A DNA stretch of 51,095 nt from an uncultured Eggerthella sp. (GTDB lineage: Bacteria > Actinomycetota > Coriobacteriia > Coriobacteriales > Eggerthellaceae), in assembly GCA_905203045.1 (NCBI GenBank), contig CAJKUH010000013.1:1-51095 (forward strand). Direction: 5' to 3'. Numbering within the stretch: the stretch's first letter is position 1; every line of letters starts with the position of its first letter. The translations under genes and the position numbers were made by a program. Of the stretch, positions 42,988 to 51,095 are shown piece after piece. The notes beneath the pieces are model-generated. The model ran no database searches. It was given only the letters and a program-made list of their open reading frames with translations, and was not told the origin of the DNA.

Positions 42988-44012
42988 TATCGAGCACCCT
43001 CTGCGTCGGCAAGCCCCCAGAACTCCGTAGTAAGGGGGCGCTTGAGCAGCTCGACGGCCAACGGCTCGATGGGGGCTCCCTCCCATACCAATGCGCGAAC
43101 CGCCGTGGTAATGGGCAATTCGACCCCGTGTGCTTCCGCCAACGGGCAAATGGTCTGGCAGGCAACGGCGCCTTCCACAACCATATGGGTGCGCTTTTCG
43201 AACCCGGCAAGGGTGGCGCCCTGTGCCAATGCCTTTCCGAACGTTCGGTTGCGCGAATGCTCGGACGTGCACGTGGCAATAAGGTCGCCTGCGCCGGCAA
43301 GTCCCATAACCGTAAGGGCATCGCCGCCGCATGCCTTCACCAAACGGCTCATTTCCGCCATGCCGCGCGTCATGATCATGGCCGCGGTGTTGTCGCCGTA
43401 TCCTGCACCATACGATGCGCCCACGGCAATGGCGATAACGTTCTTGAAAGCAGCGCACAGCTCAACGCCCACATAATCGGACGAAGTGTAGCAGCGGAAA
43501 AACGGGGTGGTGAACAGGTCGCGGAAATAACGCGCCGTTTCCTCCGACTGGGAAGCGATGACCGTTCCCGCCGGAACGCCCAGAATAACCTCCTCGGCAT
43601 GGTTCGGCCCCGAAAGGGCAGCCAGCCTGTCAAGGTTGCCCAGAACCTCCGCGAACACCTGCACGGGCAGAAGGCCGGTGCCTTCCTCCACGCCTTTAGA
43701 GCAGATGACGATGGGCGTGTCCTGCTGCACGCTGCCAGCGAGCTCGGTGGCGAAATGGCGCATCAGGCGCGAAGGGGTGACGATCACCAGCGCATCAGCG
43801 CCTTGGGCAGCTGCCTGCAAATCGCTGGTGGCCGTAACAGAATCGGCCAGCATGACACCGCTCAGGTAGCGCGGGTTGCGATGCTCTTTGGTGATAGCAC
43901 GGGCCACTTCGGGTTTGCGCGCCCACATAGCCACTTCGTTTCCACCTGCCGCAAGCGTCTGCGCAAGCGCCGTACCCCACGATCCGGCACCGATAACGGC
44001 AATCTTACCCAT
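42987..44012 (-). CDS. gpsA: Glycerol-3-phosphate dehydrogenase [NAD(P)+]
   Basis: Reduces dihydroxyacetone phosphate to sn-glycerol-3-phosphate, the phospholipid backbone. It has 341 residues: NAD-binding GAGSWGTALAQTLA (8-21), the catalytic region SGPNHAEEV, the lysine in AFKNVIAIAVG, and GAGDLIATCTSEHSRNR. The start is ATG 44012 with AAGGAGG 4 nt upstream. It lies downstream of plsY, whose acyl acceptor it makes. Confidence 0.96.
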   Translation of the reverse strand: MGKIAVIGAGSWGTALAQTLAAGGNEVAMWARKPEVARAITKEHRNPRYLSGVMLADSVTATSDLQAAAQGADALVIVTPSRLMRHFATELAGSVQQDTPIVICSKGVEEGTGLLPVQVFAEVLGNLDRLAALSGPNHAEEVILGVPAGTVIASQSEETARYFRDLFTTPFFRCYTSSDYVGVELCAAFKNVIAIAVGASYGAGYGDNTAAMIMTRGMAEMSRLVKACGGDALTVMGLAGAGDLIATCTSEHSRNRTFGKALAQGATLAGFEKRTHMVVEGAVACQTICPLAEAHGVELPITTAVRALVWEGAPIEPLAVELLKRPLTTEFWGLADAEGAR

Positions 44013-44044
44013 GCATCCTCCTTCTAGACGAATGAGCGCCTTCG

Positions 44045-44077
44045 AAAAACATAGAGGGCAGGCTTGCGGCCTGCCCT
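44045..44077 (-). terminator. Terminator after plsY
   Basis: AGGGCAGGC-CGCAA-GCCTGCCCT perfect 9-bp stem, then CTATGTTTTT on the minus strand, 7 nt after the plsY stop and before gpsA. Confidence 0.75.
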
Positions 44078-44083
44078 GTTCAT

Positions 44084-44788
44084 TTACTTGGTTTGCGCTT
44101 TCTTCGACCCGATACGGCTTTCCGTCCCAGCACGCAAGCGCGCGATGTTTTCCCGATGAGCCCAGATAACGGTCAGGGCCACCAGCAAGCACAGCACGAA
44201 AGCAACCGGATTGCCCCAGAAGAAATACAGCGCAAAGAAGGGGCATGCAATTGCTGCGGCTATCGACCCTGCCGAAACGTACTTGGTTGTTACCACCAGC
44301 ACAGCAAAGATGACGATTTCCAGCAAGGCGCCAACCGGCCCAAACGTGGAAAACAGGCAGCCAACGGCAACAGCAATGCCCTTGCCACCCTTGAAGCCCA
44401 ACCACGGGCTGAAGATGTGACCCATGGTGCATCCCAGAAACGCCACGGCAAGGCATACCTGGTTGATGTACAGGAATGGGTTGGGAGACCCGCCGAACGT
44501 CTGCACGAATTCAACCACGCCAAGCACGTTGCCCGAAAGCACGTGGGTGCCGAACGCCGAGGCGATAAGGCCGGCAACGATGCCCTTGCCGAAATCGAGC
44601 ACGAACACCGCGTAACCTCCCACCTTGCCCATGGTGCGAATGGCGTTGGTGGTACCGATGTTGCCCGACCCATGTTTCCGCAAATCGGTGTGGTAGAACA
44701 CCCGCGAGATTATGACACCCCAGGGAATGGAGCCCAGCAGAAACGCGATTATGAGCAACAAGACCAATTGGCCAAGAACCATCAGCAT
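44084..44788 (-). CDS. plsY: Acyl-phosphate:glycerol-3-phosphate acyltransferase
   Basis: Membrane enzyme making lysophosphatidate from glycerol-3-phosphate and acyl phosphate. It has 234 residues, several hydrophobic helices and the three PlsY motifs: GSIPWGVIISR (about 19-29), KHGSGNIGTTNAIR (about 38-51) and GHIFSPWLGFKGGKG (about 123-137). The C-terminal tail is basic (RIGSKKAQTK). It is in tandem with der upstream (7 nt gap) and gpsA downstream. Confidence 0.95.
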   Translation of the reverse strand: MLMVLGQLVLLLIIAFLLGSIPWGVIISRVFYHTDLRKHGSGNIGTTNAIRTMGKVGGYAVFVLDFGKGIVAGLIASAFGTHVLSGNVLGVVEFVQTFGGSPNPFLYINQVCLAVAFLGCTMGHIFSPWLGFKGGKGIAVAVGCLFSTFGPVGALLEIVIFAVLVVTTKYVSAGSIAAAIACPFFALYFFWGNPVAFVLCLLVALTVIWAHRENIARLRAGTESRIGSKKAQTK

Positions 44789-44794
44789 GGGTTG

Positions 44795-46105
44795 TTAATC
44801 CTTCTTCTTGAACTTGAGATTGATAGGGGTACCGGTGAAATCGAATGTGGAGCGAAGCCTGTTCTCCAGGTAGCGCTCAAACGAAGGCTCCACCAAATCG
44901 GGGTGGTTGCAGAAGAACGTGAAGAACGGCGGTTCGACACCGGTTTGGGTTACGTACTTCAGCTTCAAGATGCGCTTGCCCTTGGAAATGGTGTGACCGA
45001 ACTCGCGAATATCCTGCAGCCAGTTGTTCAGGCGGCTGGTGGAAATGCTCTTGGAGTAGTTGTCGTGAGCCTGGTCGATAGCGCTCCAGATTCGCTGCAC
45101 ATTCTTGCCGGAAAGCGCCGAGATGGCGATTACCGGAGCGTAGCCGACAAACTTCAAGCGGTCTTCGATGCGCTCACGCACTTCGGCCTTCGCCTCGGGG
45201 CCTTCCACCAAATCCCACTTGTTAAGCACGACGACCATGGCGCAGCCGCGATCGGCTGCCATACCGGCAACGCGCTGGTCTTGGTCGGTAAGGCCGATGG
45301 TGGAATCGATTACCAAAAGCACCACTTCAGCGCGGTCGATGGCGCGCATTGCGCGCACGAAGCCATAGTACTCGACGTCCTCGTCGATAACGCTCTTCTT
45401 GCGCAGGCCCGCCGTGTCCACGATGGTGTAGAAGCGGCCCTCATGTTCCACGGTTGTGTCGATGGCATCACGCGTGGTGCCCGCCACGTTCGAGACGATG
45501 GAGCGGTCGTTGTTGGTGAGCTTGTTGGTAAGCGACGATTTGCCCGCGTTCGGACGACCGATGATGGCAACGTTGATGGAGTCGAGGTCGTCCTCTTCCC
45601 CGTCGTCTTCAGGAAACAGCGAGACCACTTCATCGAGCAGGTCGCCGGTGCCGGTGCCGTGAAGGGCGGAAACGGGACGCGGCTCGCCCAAGCCCAGCTG
45701 CATGAATTCCCACATGGCAACATCGTCGGCGGCGTTGTCGAGTTTGTTCACCGAAAGAAGAACCGGCTTCTTGCTACGGCGGAGGATGTTGGCCACCGCC
45801 TCGTCGTCGGCGTTGATGCCGGTTTGGCCGTCAACCAAGAAGATGATGATGTCGGCCTCGTCGGCAGCGGCAAGCGCTTGAGCGGTGATGGAGCCCTGGA
45901 AGGCATCGTCGCTGCCCATCTCGATACCACCGGTATCGATGATTTTGAAGGCACGGCCGTTCCAGTCGGCTTCATGATACGAACGATCGCGCGTTACGCC
46001 GCGCATCTCGTGGACAATAGCTTCGTTATTTTCCGCAAGGCGGTTCACCAAGGTGGATTTGCCCACGTTAGGACGACCAACAATGGCCACGATTGGCAAG
46101 CTCAT
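44795..46105 (-). CDS. der: GTPase Der (EngA), ribosome assembly
   Basis: Essential GTPase with two G domains needed for 50S maturation. It has 436 residues: G1 motifs GRPNVGKS (10-17) and GRPNAGKS, DTGGIE and DTAGLRKKS as G3, VNKLD and NKWD as G4, and a C-terminal KH-like domain ending in KFKKKD. The linker between domains is acidic (EDDGEEDDLDS). The start ATG 46105 has AAGGAG 5 nt upstream. Confidence 0.97.
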   Translation of the reverse strand: MSLPIVAIVGRPNVGKSTLVNRLAENNEAIVHEMRGVTRDRSYHEADWNGRAFKIIDTGGIEMGSDDAFQGSITAQALAAADEADIIIFLVDGQTGINADDEAVANILRRSKKPVLLSVNKLDNAADDVAMWEFMQLGLGEPRPVSALHGTGTGDLLDEVVSLFPEDDGEEDDLDSINVAIIGRPNAGKSSLTNKLTNNDRSIVSNVAGTTRDAIDTTVEHEGRFYTIVDTAGLRKKSVIDEDVEYYGFVRAMRAIDRAEVVLLVIDSTIGLTDQDQRVAGMAADRGCAMVVVLNKWDLVEGPEAKAEVRERIEDRLKFVGYAPVIAISALSGKNVQRIWSAIDQAHDNYSKSISTSRLNNWLQDIREFGHTISKGKRILKLKYVTQTGVEPPFFTFFCNHPDLVEPSFERYLENRLRSTFDFTGTPINLKFKKKD

Positions 46106-46222
46106 ACCTGCTCCTTAGATTGATAAGGGTAACTTTCTCAAGGTTTCAGGATACCACGCAGGCACTGCCGCGCATCGATGACCGCAGCAGCAGCACGGTA
46201 TCACCATTCCCCCGAAGAGCCG

Positions 46223-47074
46223 CTACACGATGGGCTTCTTCCATTCCGGCAGGCCGCGGGCGCGGCGATTGCGCTGGCGCCCGCGCATGTTCTTCACGCA
46301 CCCCTGCATGCCGTGGGGAACGTAGTCCATTTCCTCAAGGTCGTCGGGCAGATAGCTCACCAACGAAAGCGGGGCCGTCTGCTGCACATTTTCCGGCTCG
46401 GGTCCCGCAATGGCAGCGAAGCCGTGCACCGAAGCGCCCTGCGCTACCAGTTTCTGCTCGTAACCGCTCCATGGCTCCTCCGGGAAAAGGGAACGCACAT
46501 CGTCGGTGTTCCACAGAACCTCGTATCCTGCCAGCTCAAGCTGGGTAAGCGAGAAATCACGCATAGGTGCGCTGTCCGTGCGCAGGCGCAGCGGCGCTTC
46601 CGGCGCCAAAAGAGGACGGTAGGCCATCAGACGATCAAGGTAGGTCAGGCGCAGGGGCGCTTTCTTCTTCTTGGGAAACGGTGTTGGGAAGTTCATCAGG
46701 ATGGCGGAAAGCTCGGCCGGCGCGAAGAACTCCGAAAGGGGCGCATCTTCTTCGTTGAAAACGAACGCTACATTGGTTACCCCTTGGGCAATAGCCCGTT
46801 CCGCACAGCGAACTATGCACACGCCGTCAACATCGATGCCCACGAACAGCACATCGGGACGCGCTGCAGCGCATTCAACCGTGTACTCTCCTTTTCCACA
46901 TCCCAGGTCAAGCACCACCCGTTGATAGGCACAGCTGCGCACCTCTTCGTGGGGCGCCCAGTTCCGCCAACGCCCCTTCCAACCAGTGGGGTTCGGCTCG
47001 AATGATTGCGTGGCGCCGGCAAGGCGGTCTTCAAGGGAAAACCCCTTGTTCAAACGGGATCGGGTTGTTCGCAT
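46223..47074 (-). CDS. trmB: tRNA (guanine-N7-)-methyltransferase-like protein
   Basis: SAM-dependent enzyme modifying G46 of tRNA. The AdoMet loop DLGCGKGEYT (56-65) and FVGIDVDG are clear, and an NFP-type motif reads NFPTPFPKKKK at 128-138 where the family has NFPDPWPKK. At 283 residues it is longer than most TrmB (about 210-240) because of a C-terminal region with ARGLPEWKK. No ribosome site precedes the ATG at 47074. The divergence makes the substrate less than certain. Confidence 0.8.
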   Translation of the reverse strand: MRTTRSRLNKGFSLEDRLAGATQSFEPNPTGWKGRWRNWAPHEEVRSCAYQRVVLDLGCGKGEYTVECAAARPDVLFVGIDVDGVCIVRCAERAIAQGVTNVAFVFNEEDAPLSEFFAPAELSAILMNFPTPFPKKKKAPLRLTYLDRLMAYRPLLAPEAPLRLRTDSAPMRDFSLTQLELAGYEVLWNTDDVRSLFPEEPWSGYEQKLVAQGASVHGFAAIAGPEPENVQQTAPLSLVSYLPDDLEEMDYVPHGMQGCVKNMRGRQRNRRARGLPEWKKPIV

Positions 47075-47140
47075 TACGGTAACTCTCTATCACGACGGCG
47101 CACCTCACGCACAGCCCCAAGGCTGCACGCTGGGCACCCG

Positions 47141-47986
47141 TTACAGTTCGCTCAGGTATTCGACAACGCTGTCGATTTGGTTGTCGGGCGTGGAAGCACC
47201 GGCGCTTACGCCCACCACGCGACATTCGTCGAACCAGGAAGGGTCGATTTCCTCCGCGCTTTCAACGTGGTAGGCACGTGCACAATGCTCGGCGCAGATC
47301 TCGTACAAGCGCGTGGTGTTGGAGGAATTGCGCCCACCGATAACCACCATGGCGTCCACGCGCTCGGCAAGCTCGACAGCGGAAAGCTGGCGCTGCGTGG
47401 TAGCAAAGCAGATGGTGTCCTTCACCTCAAGGTCGACATCGTACGCCTCGAGCGCCGCCAGCACTTCTTCGAACCGTTGACGCGATTGGGTGGTTTGAAC
47501 CACTACGCCGACCTTGCCCGACAAGCTGGCAGGGATATCGTCCGGCGATCCCACGATGGTGCATTCGCCGCCGGCAACGCGGGCATGGGCGGAAATGCCC
47601 TCCACTTCAGGGTGCCCCGCTTCGCCCACCACCAGAACATGGCGGCCTTCCTTGGCAAGCTTGGCAGCGGCACGCTGCGCACGCATGACATGCGGGCAGG
47701 TAGCATCGATAACCGAAAAGCCGCGCTTCTCTATCTCGTCGATAACCTGCGGAACCACCCCATGGGAACGGATCACTACGCCATCCGCCGCAATATCGTC
47801 AACGCCATCGGCAACGCAGATGCCCCGTTGCTCAAGTTCCGCAACGACACCGGGGTTATGGATAAGGGGGCCCAGCGTGCAAACCGACCCGCCCTTTTCG
47901 GCAGCATCGAGTGTCATGTCAAGGGCGCGCTGCACGCCGTAACAGGCACCCGCATAGGCGGCTTTCACTACTTCCAAGCGTCCCAT
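47141..47986 (-). CDS. ispH: 4-hydroxy-3-methylbut-2-enyl diphosphate reductase
   Basis: Last enzyme of the MEP isoprenoid pathway, producing IPP and DMAPP. It has 281 residues. The three [4Fe-4S] cysteines appear in AGACYGVQRA, DATCPHVMR and DTICFATTQRQ, with ligand motifs LGPLIHNPGVV, IRSHGV, VQTTQS and GGRNSSNT. It starts 3 nt after the plsC stop, within the aroA-cmk-plsC-ispH run. Confidence 0.95.
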   Translation of the reverse strand: MGRLEVVKAAYAGACYGVQRALDMTLDAAEKGGSVCTLGPLIHNPGVVAELEQRGICVADGVDDIAADGVVIRSHGVVPQVIDEIEKRGFSVIDATCPHVMRAQRAAAKLAKEGRHVLVVGEAGHPEVEGISAHARVAGGECTIVGSPDDIPASLSGKVGVVVQTTQSRQRFEEVLAALEAYDVDLEVKDTICFATTQRQLSAVELAERVDAMVVIGGRNSSNTTRLYEICAEHCARAYHVESAEEIDPSWFDECRVVGVSAGASTPDNQIDSVVEYLSEL

Positions 47987-47989
47987 GGC

Positions 47990-48820
47990 TTACTCCTTGC
48001 CAGCGTAATCGGGCAGTGTGGCAGGATCGAACGCCGGAATGGGATGGTCGGCGAACACCTGCGTGTAATCTTTCGAATCGGGGAACAGCTCGCGCATATC
48101 GATGTCCTCCGGTGCGCAGCCATGCGTCAGCGCATAGGCTTCGCGCATCACATACCAAGAGCAGCCGTCCATACGCTCGTCCTTGGGAAGGAAATCGAAC
48201 GAGGAAAGCGACACTGGCGCGCCAAAACGCGCCGTGATACGCGGGAACCGAACCCGCTGTCCCTTTTGCTTCACCTTGCTCACGTTCTCCAGACCAAGGG
48301 GAATGATGGGGGCCTTGCCCATGCGGGCGATAAGAGCCGCACCACCATGCAGCTCGGGAGCAGCGCTTCCCTTTCCGCGCCTGGTGCCTTCAGGGAAGAT
48401 GCCCACCCATTCGCCGTTCTTCAGCATGCGGGCGGCACGTTTCAAAGCCGTGCGATCGGCTGTGCCGCGCTTGATGGGAAACGCACCAACACTGGAAATG
48501 ATCGTTCCCAAAAAGCCCTTGCCCGCACGGAACAGGGAATCGCGCGCAATCAAGCGCACCCATCCCTTAGGCCGCACCGAAAGGAACATGATCATCACAT
48601 CGAGGTACGAATAATGCGGCGAAACCAGAATCGCACCGCTCTTCTTCCCTGCAAAGGCATCGACGATCTCCTTGCCTTCTACACGGAAGCGGAACAGCAC
48701 CTTGCACAGAAAGCAACACAGACCGGAAAGGAAGAGCGCAAGCCCGTGGGGGATGCGATTTTCCTGGTCGTTGCCGGAAAAGGGGCGGTCCCAATATTCC
48801 TCATGCATGTTGAAAGCCAT
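47990..48820 (-). CDS. plsC: 1-acyl-sn-glycerol-3-phosphate acyltransferase
   Basis: Converts lysophosphatidate to phosphatidate. It has 276 residues from ATG 48820 (MAFNMHEEYWDRP), which overlaps the cmk stop as TAATG. The catalytic HX4D is SPHYSYLDV (H69, D74), the glycerol-phosphate site is FPEGTRRG (142-149), and a hydrophobic segment lies at about 26-42. An unusual C-terminal tail of about 60 residues (ERMDGCSWYVMREAY onward) follows the catalytic core. Confidence 0.92.
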   Translation of the reverse strand: MAFNMHEEYWDRPFSGNDQENRIPHGLALFLSGLCCFLCKVLFRFRVEGKEIVDAFAGKKSGAILVSPHYSYLDVMIMFLSVRPKGWVRLIARDSLFRAGKGFLGTIISSVGAFPIKRGTADRTALKRAARMLKNGEWVGIFPEGTRRGKGSAAPELHGGAALIARMGKAPIIPLGLENVSKVKQKGQRVRFPRITARFGAPVSLSSFDFLPKDERMDGCSWYVMREAYALTHGCAPEDIDMRELFPDSKDYTQVFADHPIPAFDPATLPDYAGKE

Positions 48821-49497
48821 TACAGCGTCATCCTTGCACGTGCCAAACCGCAAATGGAGGCAATGACTTCTTCCACATGCATGTTCGACGAATCAAGCAA
48901 AACGGCATCTTCGGCAGGACGCAAAGGAGCGGTATCGCGGCTGGAATCCAGCTCGTCCCTGCGGATGATGTCGGCAAGCACTTCCTGGTAGTCGATGGAG
49001 CCTACCCCACGGTCGGCATTCTGGCGCACGCGGCGATGGGCGCGCTCTTCGGCTGAAGCGGTGAGGAACACCTTCACCTCGGCGTTCGGGAACACCTCGG
49101 TGCCGATATCGCGGCCTTCCACCACGTAATTGCCCTGCATGCCGATACGGCGCTGCTGCTCTACCAACGCTTGGCGAACAGCGGGCACCGCGGAAACAGC
49201 GGAAACGGAACGGTCGATTTCAGCGGTGCGGATATCGTTGGTAACCTCGACATTGTCGACGAACACCCTTCGCGGCACCGGATCGCCTGCTTCATGGCGG
49301 AAGTTGATGGTGCAGTTATGGGCGATGGCGCCCAATGCCTCGGCGTCTTCGAGTGAAACGCCGTCGTGCAGCGCACGCCATGCCACCGCACGGTACATAG
49401 CACCCGTGTCCAGGCAGGAAAAGCCCAGCTCCTTCGCTACGGCTTTTGCAACGGTTGACTTGCCTGCCCCAGAAGGGCCGTCAATCGCAATGATCAT
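48820..49497 (-). CDS. cmk: Cytidylate kinase
   Basis: Phosphorylates CMP and dCMP. It has 225 residues: P-loop IAIDGPSGAGKSTVAKAVA at 3-21, LDTGAMYRA, VVEGRDIGTEVFP and a C-terminal lid region with RRVRQNADRG. The ATG follows the aroA stop with no gap, and its stop overlaps plsC, in the classic aroA-cmk-plsC-ispH order. Confidence 0.96.
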   Translation of the reverse strand: MIIAIDGPSGAGKSTVAKAVAKELGFSCLDTGAMYRAVAWRALHDGVSLEDAEALGAIAHNCTINFRHEAGDPVPRRVFVDNVEVTNDIRTAEIDRSVSAVSAVPAVRQALVEQQRRIGMQGNYVVEGRDIGTEVFPNAEVKVFLTASAEERAHRRVRQNADRGVGSIDYQEVLADIIRRDELDSSRDTAPLRPAEDAVLLDSSNMHVEEVIASICGLARARMTL

Positions 49498-50820
49498 CTA
49501 TGCCAATCCTTTCAAGCATTCAAGGAACGTGGGGAAACTGATGGAAACGCAGTCGAAATCGATGATGTCAACCGGCGTCCCGGAGCACAGACCCACAAGC
49601 GACCAGGTCATAGCCAGACGATGGTCCTTGCGCGAGTCGAATACCAGCCCTTCGGGAACCTGGAGGTCGGGTACGCCTTCGATATACAGGTCGTCATTTT
49701 CAGCCCATGCGTTCACACCCAGCTGACCCAGGCCTTCGATGATGGCGGTCAGACGGTTCGATTCCTTCTTGGTAAGCTCGCTTACCCCACGGAACACCGT
49801 GATACCCGCCGCATGGGCGGCAACCAGCGCCAGCACGGGAATCTCATCGATTTCGGAAGCGATGTGCTGCGAGGGAATCTCGCACCCAACCAACTTGTCG
49901 GTATAGGCTGCCTCGATAATGCCAATGGGTTCCTTGCCTTCGGCGGTAAGGTAGCGCACCTCGATAGAGGCGCCCATGCGCTCAAGCGTACGAATAAAGC
50001 CGACGCGGCCCGGGTTCAGGCTCACGTTCTCTATCTGGATAGAGCTGCCCTTCTTCAAAAGCGCCGCGCAGATCAGGAACGCCGCCGAAGAGGGATCGCC
50101 GGGAACATCCACCTCGGAAGCGGAAAGCGTTACCGGACCTTCAACCGAAGCGCGGCGGAAGGCGTGATCGACCTTCACGCCGAACTCGGGAAGCATCAAT
50201 TCGGTATGGTTGCGCGAAATCGCAGGCTCGTTGATGGTGGTGGTTCCCTTTGCCCCCAAGCCCGCCAGAAGCACAGCAGTCTTCAACTGGGCAGATGCCA
50301 TCGGCGAATCGTAGGTGATGGCCTTAAGCTCCGGCGTGCCCACCTCGGTTACCGGCAGTGTTTCGCACGCCTCAGGCTCGAAGCGCACACCCATCTTCAT
50401 CAGCGGGGCGATAATGCGGCGCATCGGGCGCTTCTGCAGCGATTCGTCGCCCGTGATCTGCACACGAATGGGCCACGGCGCCAAAACGCCCATGAGCAAA
50501 CGGGACGTGGTGCCCGAATTGCCGCAGTCGATGGGGCCGTCGGGCTGCTGGGGACCCTTTTCGCCCCACCCAGTTACGCCACCCGCAAGCGTCCCGTCAA
50601 CCTGGCGCTCAAGGGAAACCTTGGCACCCAGCGCGGAAACCGCCCCGATGGTGGAACGCACATCGGCGGAATCGAGCACGCCCGTCAAGCGAGACGTGCC
50701 TTCTGCCATGGCAGAGAAAAGCACCGCTCGATGGGAAATAGATTTATCGCCGGGAACGCGGGCAGCTCCGTCAAGCGGAGCGGGCAACGGTTCGATTCGC
50801 GTAGTGTTCGTAGCGCTCAT
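49498..50820 (-). CDS. aroA: 3-phosphoshikimate 1-carboxyvinyltransferase (EPSP synthase)
   Basis: Joins shikimate-3-phosphate and phosphoenolpyruvate on the way to chorismate. It has 440 residues: VPGDKSISHRAVLFSAMAEG (about 23-42), CGNSGTTSRLLMG, and C-terminal ESNRLTAIIEGL and KDHRLAMTW. The first frame start, GTG 50829, overlaps the tyrA stop as TAGTG; ATG 50820 is 11 nt after AAGGAG and is my choice, though either could be used. Confidence 0.96.
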   Translation of the reverse strand: MSATNTTRIEPLPAPLDGAARVPGDKSISHRAVLFSAMAEGTSRLTGVLDSADVRSTIGAVSALGAKVSLERQVDGTLAGGVTGWGEKGPQQPDGPIDCGNSGTTSRLLMGVLAPWPIRVQITGDESLQKRPMRRIIAPLMKMGVRFEPEACETLPVTEVGTPELKAITYDSPMASAQLKTAVLLAGLGAKGTTTINEPAISRNHTELMLPEFGVKVDHAFRRASVEGPVTLSASEVDVPGDPSSAAFLICAALLKKGSSIQIENVSLNPGRVGFIRTLERMGASIEVRYLTAEGKEPIGIIEAAYTDKLVGCEIPSQHIASEIDEIPVLALVAAHAAGITVFRGVSELTKKESNRLTAIIEGLGQLGVNAWAENDDLYIEGVPDLQVPEGLVFDSRKDHRLAMTWSLVGLCSGTPVDIIDFDCVSISFPTFLECLKGLA

Positions 50821-50828
50821 AACTTCCA

Positions 50829-51095
50829 CTACTCCTTAGAAAGAGGGTTGAACGAAATGCTGAAACCAGCCTTGATGAGCTGGGTGGAAAGTTTTCCGAT
50901 GTCGCCTTCGTCGGTAAGCACCATGTCGAGCACAGCGCTCGAAGACGTGATGTGATCGATGCCGATGGACTGCACATTGCAGCCAACTTGACTTGCGATG
51001 GTGGTAACCTCCGCGATGATGCCGGGACGGTTGGTAAGGGGGATGCGAACCTCCAGCAAGTCCTCGGTGGCGGGAACCCACTTGGCAGGAATGGA
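50829..51095 (-). CDS. tyrA: C-terminal end of prephenate dehydrogenase-like protein with ACT domain (partial)
   Basis: The frame is open from the right edge for 88 codons and ends at TAG 50829. The visible part, from LEVRIPLTNRPGIIAEVTT to FNPLSKE, is an ACT domain, a small-molecule sensor. With aroA and cmk downstream, the upstream part is most likely TyrA (prephenate dehydrogenase), which often carries such a domain for tyrosine feedback; this is an inference because the catalytic domain lies outside the window. The stop and the first aroA start overlap. Confidence 0.75.
   Translation of the reverse strand, partial: SIPAKWVPATEDLLEVRIPLTNRPGIIAEVTTIASQVGCNVQSIGIDHITSSSAVLDMVLTDEGDIGKLSTQLIKAGFSISFNPLSKE

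Noticed and set aside
42988..43458. N-terminal extension of the ogt frame to 311 codons
   Set aside because: It lies fully inside gpsA on the same strand in another frame; the Ogt domain starts at the TAATG overlap.
44093..46123. Plus-strand open frame of 676 codons opposite plsY and der
   Set aside because: Shadow of two certain genes on the minus strand, with no ribosome site and no family resemblance.
47006..48991. Plus-strand open frame of 661 codons opposite ispH and plsC
   Set aside because: Same reasoning: both minus-strand genes carry full catalytic motifs.
1..51095. Search for CRISPR arrays, insertion sequences, phage or defence genes
   Set aside because: No regular direct-repeat arrays, transposase, integrase of phage type or restriction and abortive-infection motifs were seen; the only tyrosine recombinase is the chromosomal Xer type.

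Overview
The window is an ordinary stretch of bacterial core chromosome, moderately GC-rich by eye. It is packed with housekeeping genes and almost everything is on the minus strand; the single clear exception is a small potassium-channel-like gene. Family-level resemblance (UvrA, the tyrA-aroA-cmk-plsC-ispH-trmB-der-plsY-gpsA order, tig-clpP-clpX-valS, nadABC with NiaR, encoded tRNA CCA end, leaderless-looking starts) suggests an anaerobic actinobacterium of the Coriobacteriia/Eggerthellales type. That placement is an inference; no rRNA is present to settle it. I see no prophage, insertion sequence, CRISPR array, defence island or secondary-metabolite cluster.

Layout from left to right, with transcription running right to left. 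(1) 1-904: 3'-truncated serC. (2) 1101-6531: branched-chain amino acid operon ilvD-ilvB-ilvN-ilvC behind a well-formed T-box leader with an isoleucine AUC specifier and an attenuator. (3) 6600-7110: an AU-richer non-housekeeping gap between two terminators, with two tiny coupled ORFs and a 10-bp inverted repeat. (4) 7126-11410: prmC, prfA, trxB, the plus-strand channel gene and trxA. (5) 11578-20478: thrS, a membrane zinc-ribbon protein, valS, clpX, clpP, tig and tRNA-Leu(UAG). (6) 20741-31467: a membrane-anchored protein of unknown function, uvrA, xerC/D-type recombinase, trmFO, dprA, comM, yraN, rnhB, rplS. (7) 31662-35589: the NAD de novo operon nadA-nadB-nadC with its likely own repressor gene niaR at the end. 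(8) 35688-42390: azlC-azlD, dgt, a coiled-coil zinc-ribbon protein, a Nif3-family protein, a PHP-type histidinol phosphatase, cysteine desulfurase, rpe. (9) 42523-51095: ogt, gpsA, plsY, der, trmB, ispH, plsC, cmk, aroA and the 3' end of a tyrA-like gene with a C-terminal ACT domain.

Genes cooperate in clear blocks: valine/isoleucine synthesis sensed through tRNA-Ile; release factor 1 with its methylase; thioredoxin with its reductase (split by the inverted channel gene); chaperone-protease trio tig/clpP/clpX; natural transformation genes comM/dprA beside recombination and tRNA-modification genes; NAD synthesis with feedback repressor; phospholipid synthesis (gpsA, plsY, plsC) interleaved with aromatic and isoprenoid steps. 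Stop-start overlaps of the TAATG or ATGA kind recur at many junctions, so translational coupling is a general habit here.

The points most worth checking are the substituted first Walker A motif of UvrA, the T-box leader with a palindromic T-box core, the small-ORF/inverted-repeat gap at 6750-7050, the cysteine-repeat N-terminal extension of the Xer recombinase, the anchored degenerate-phosphatase-like protein at 20741, and operator-like palindromes at the nadA, prfA and rplS promoters. I did not find a convincing wholly new system.
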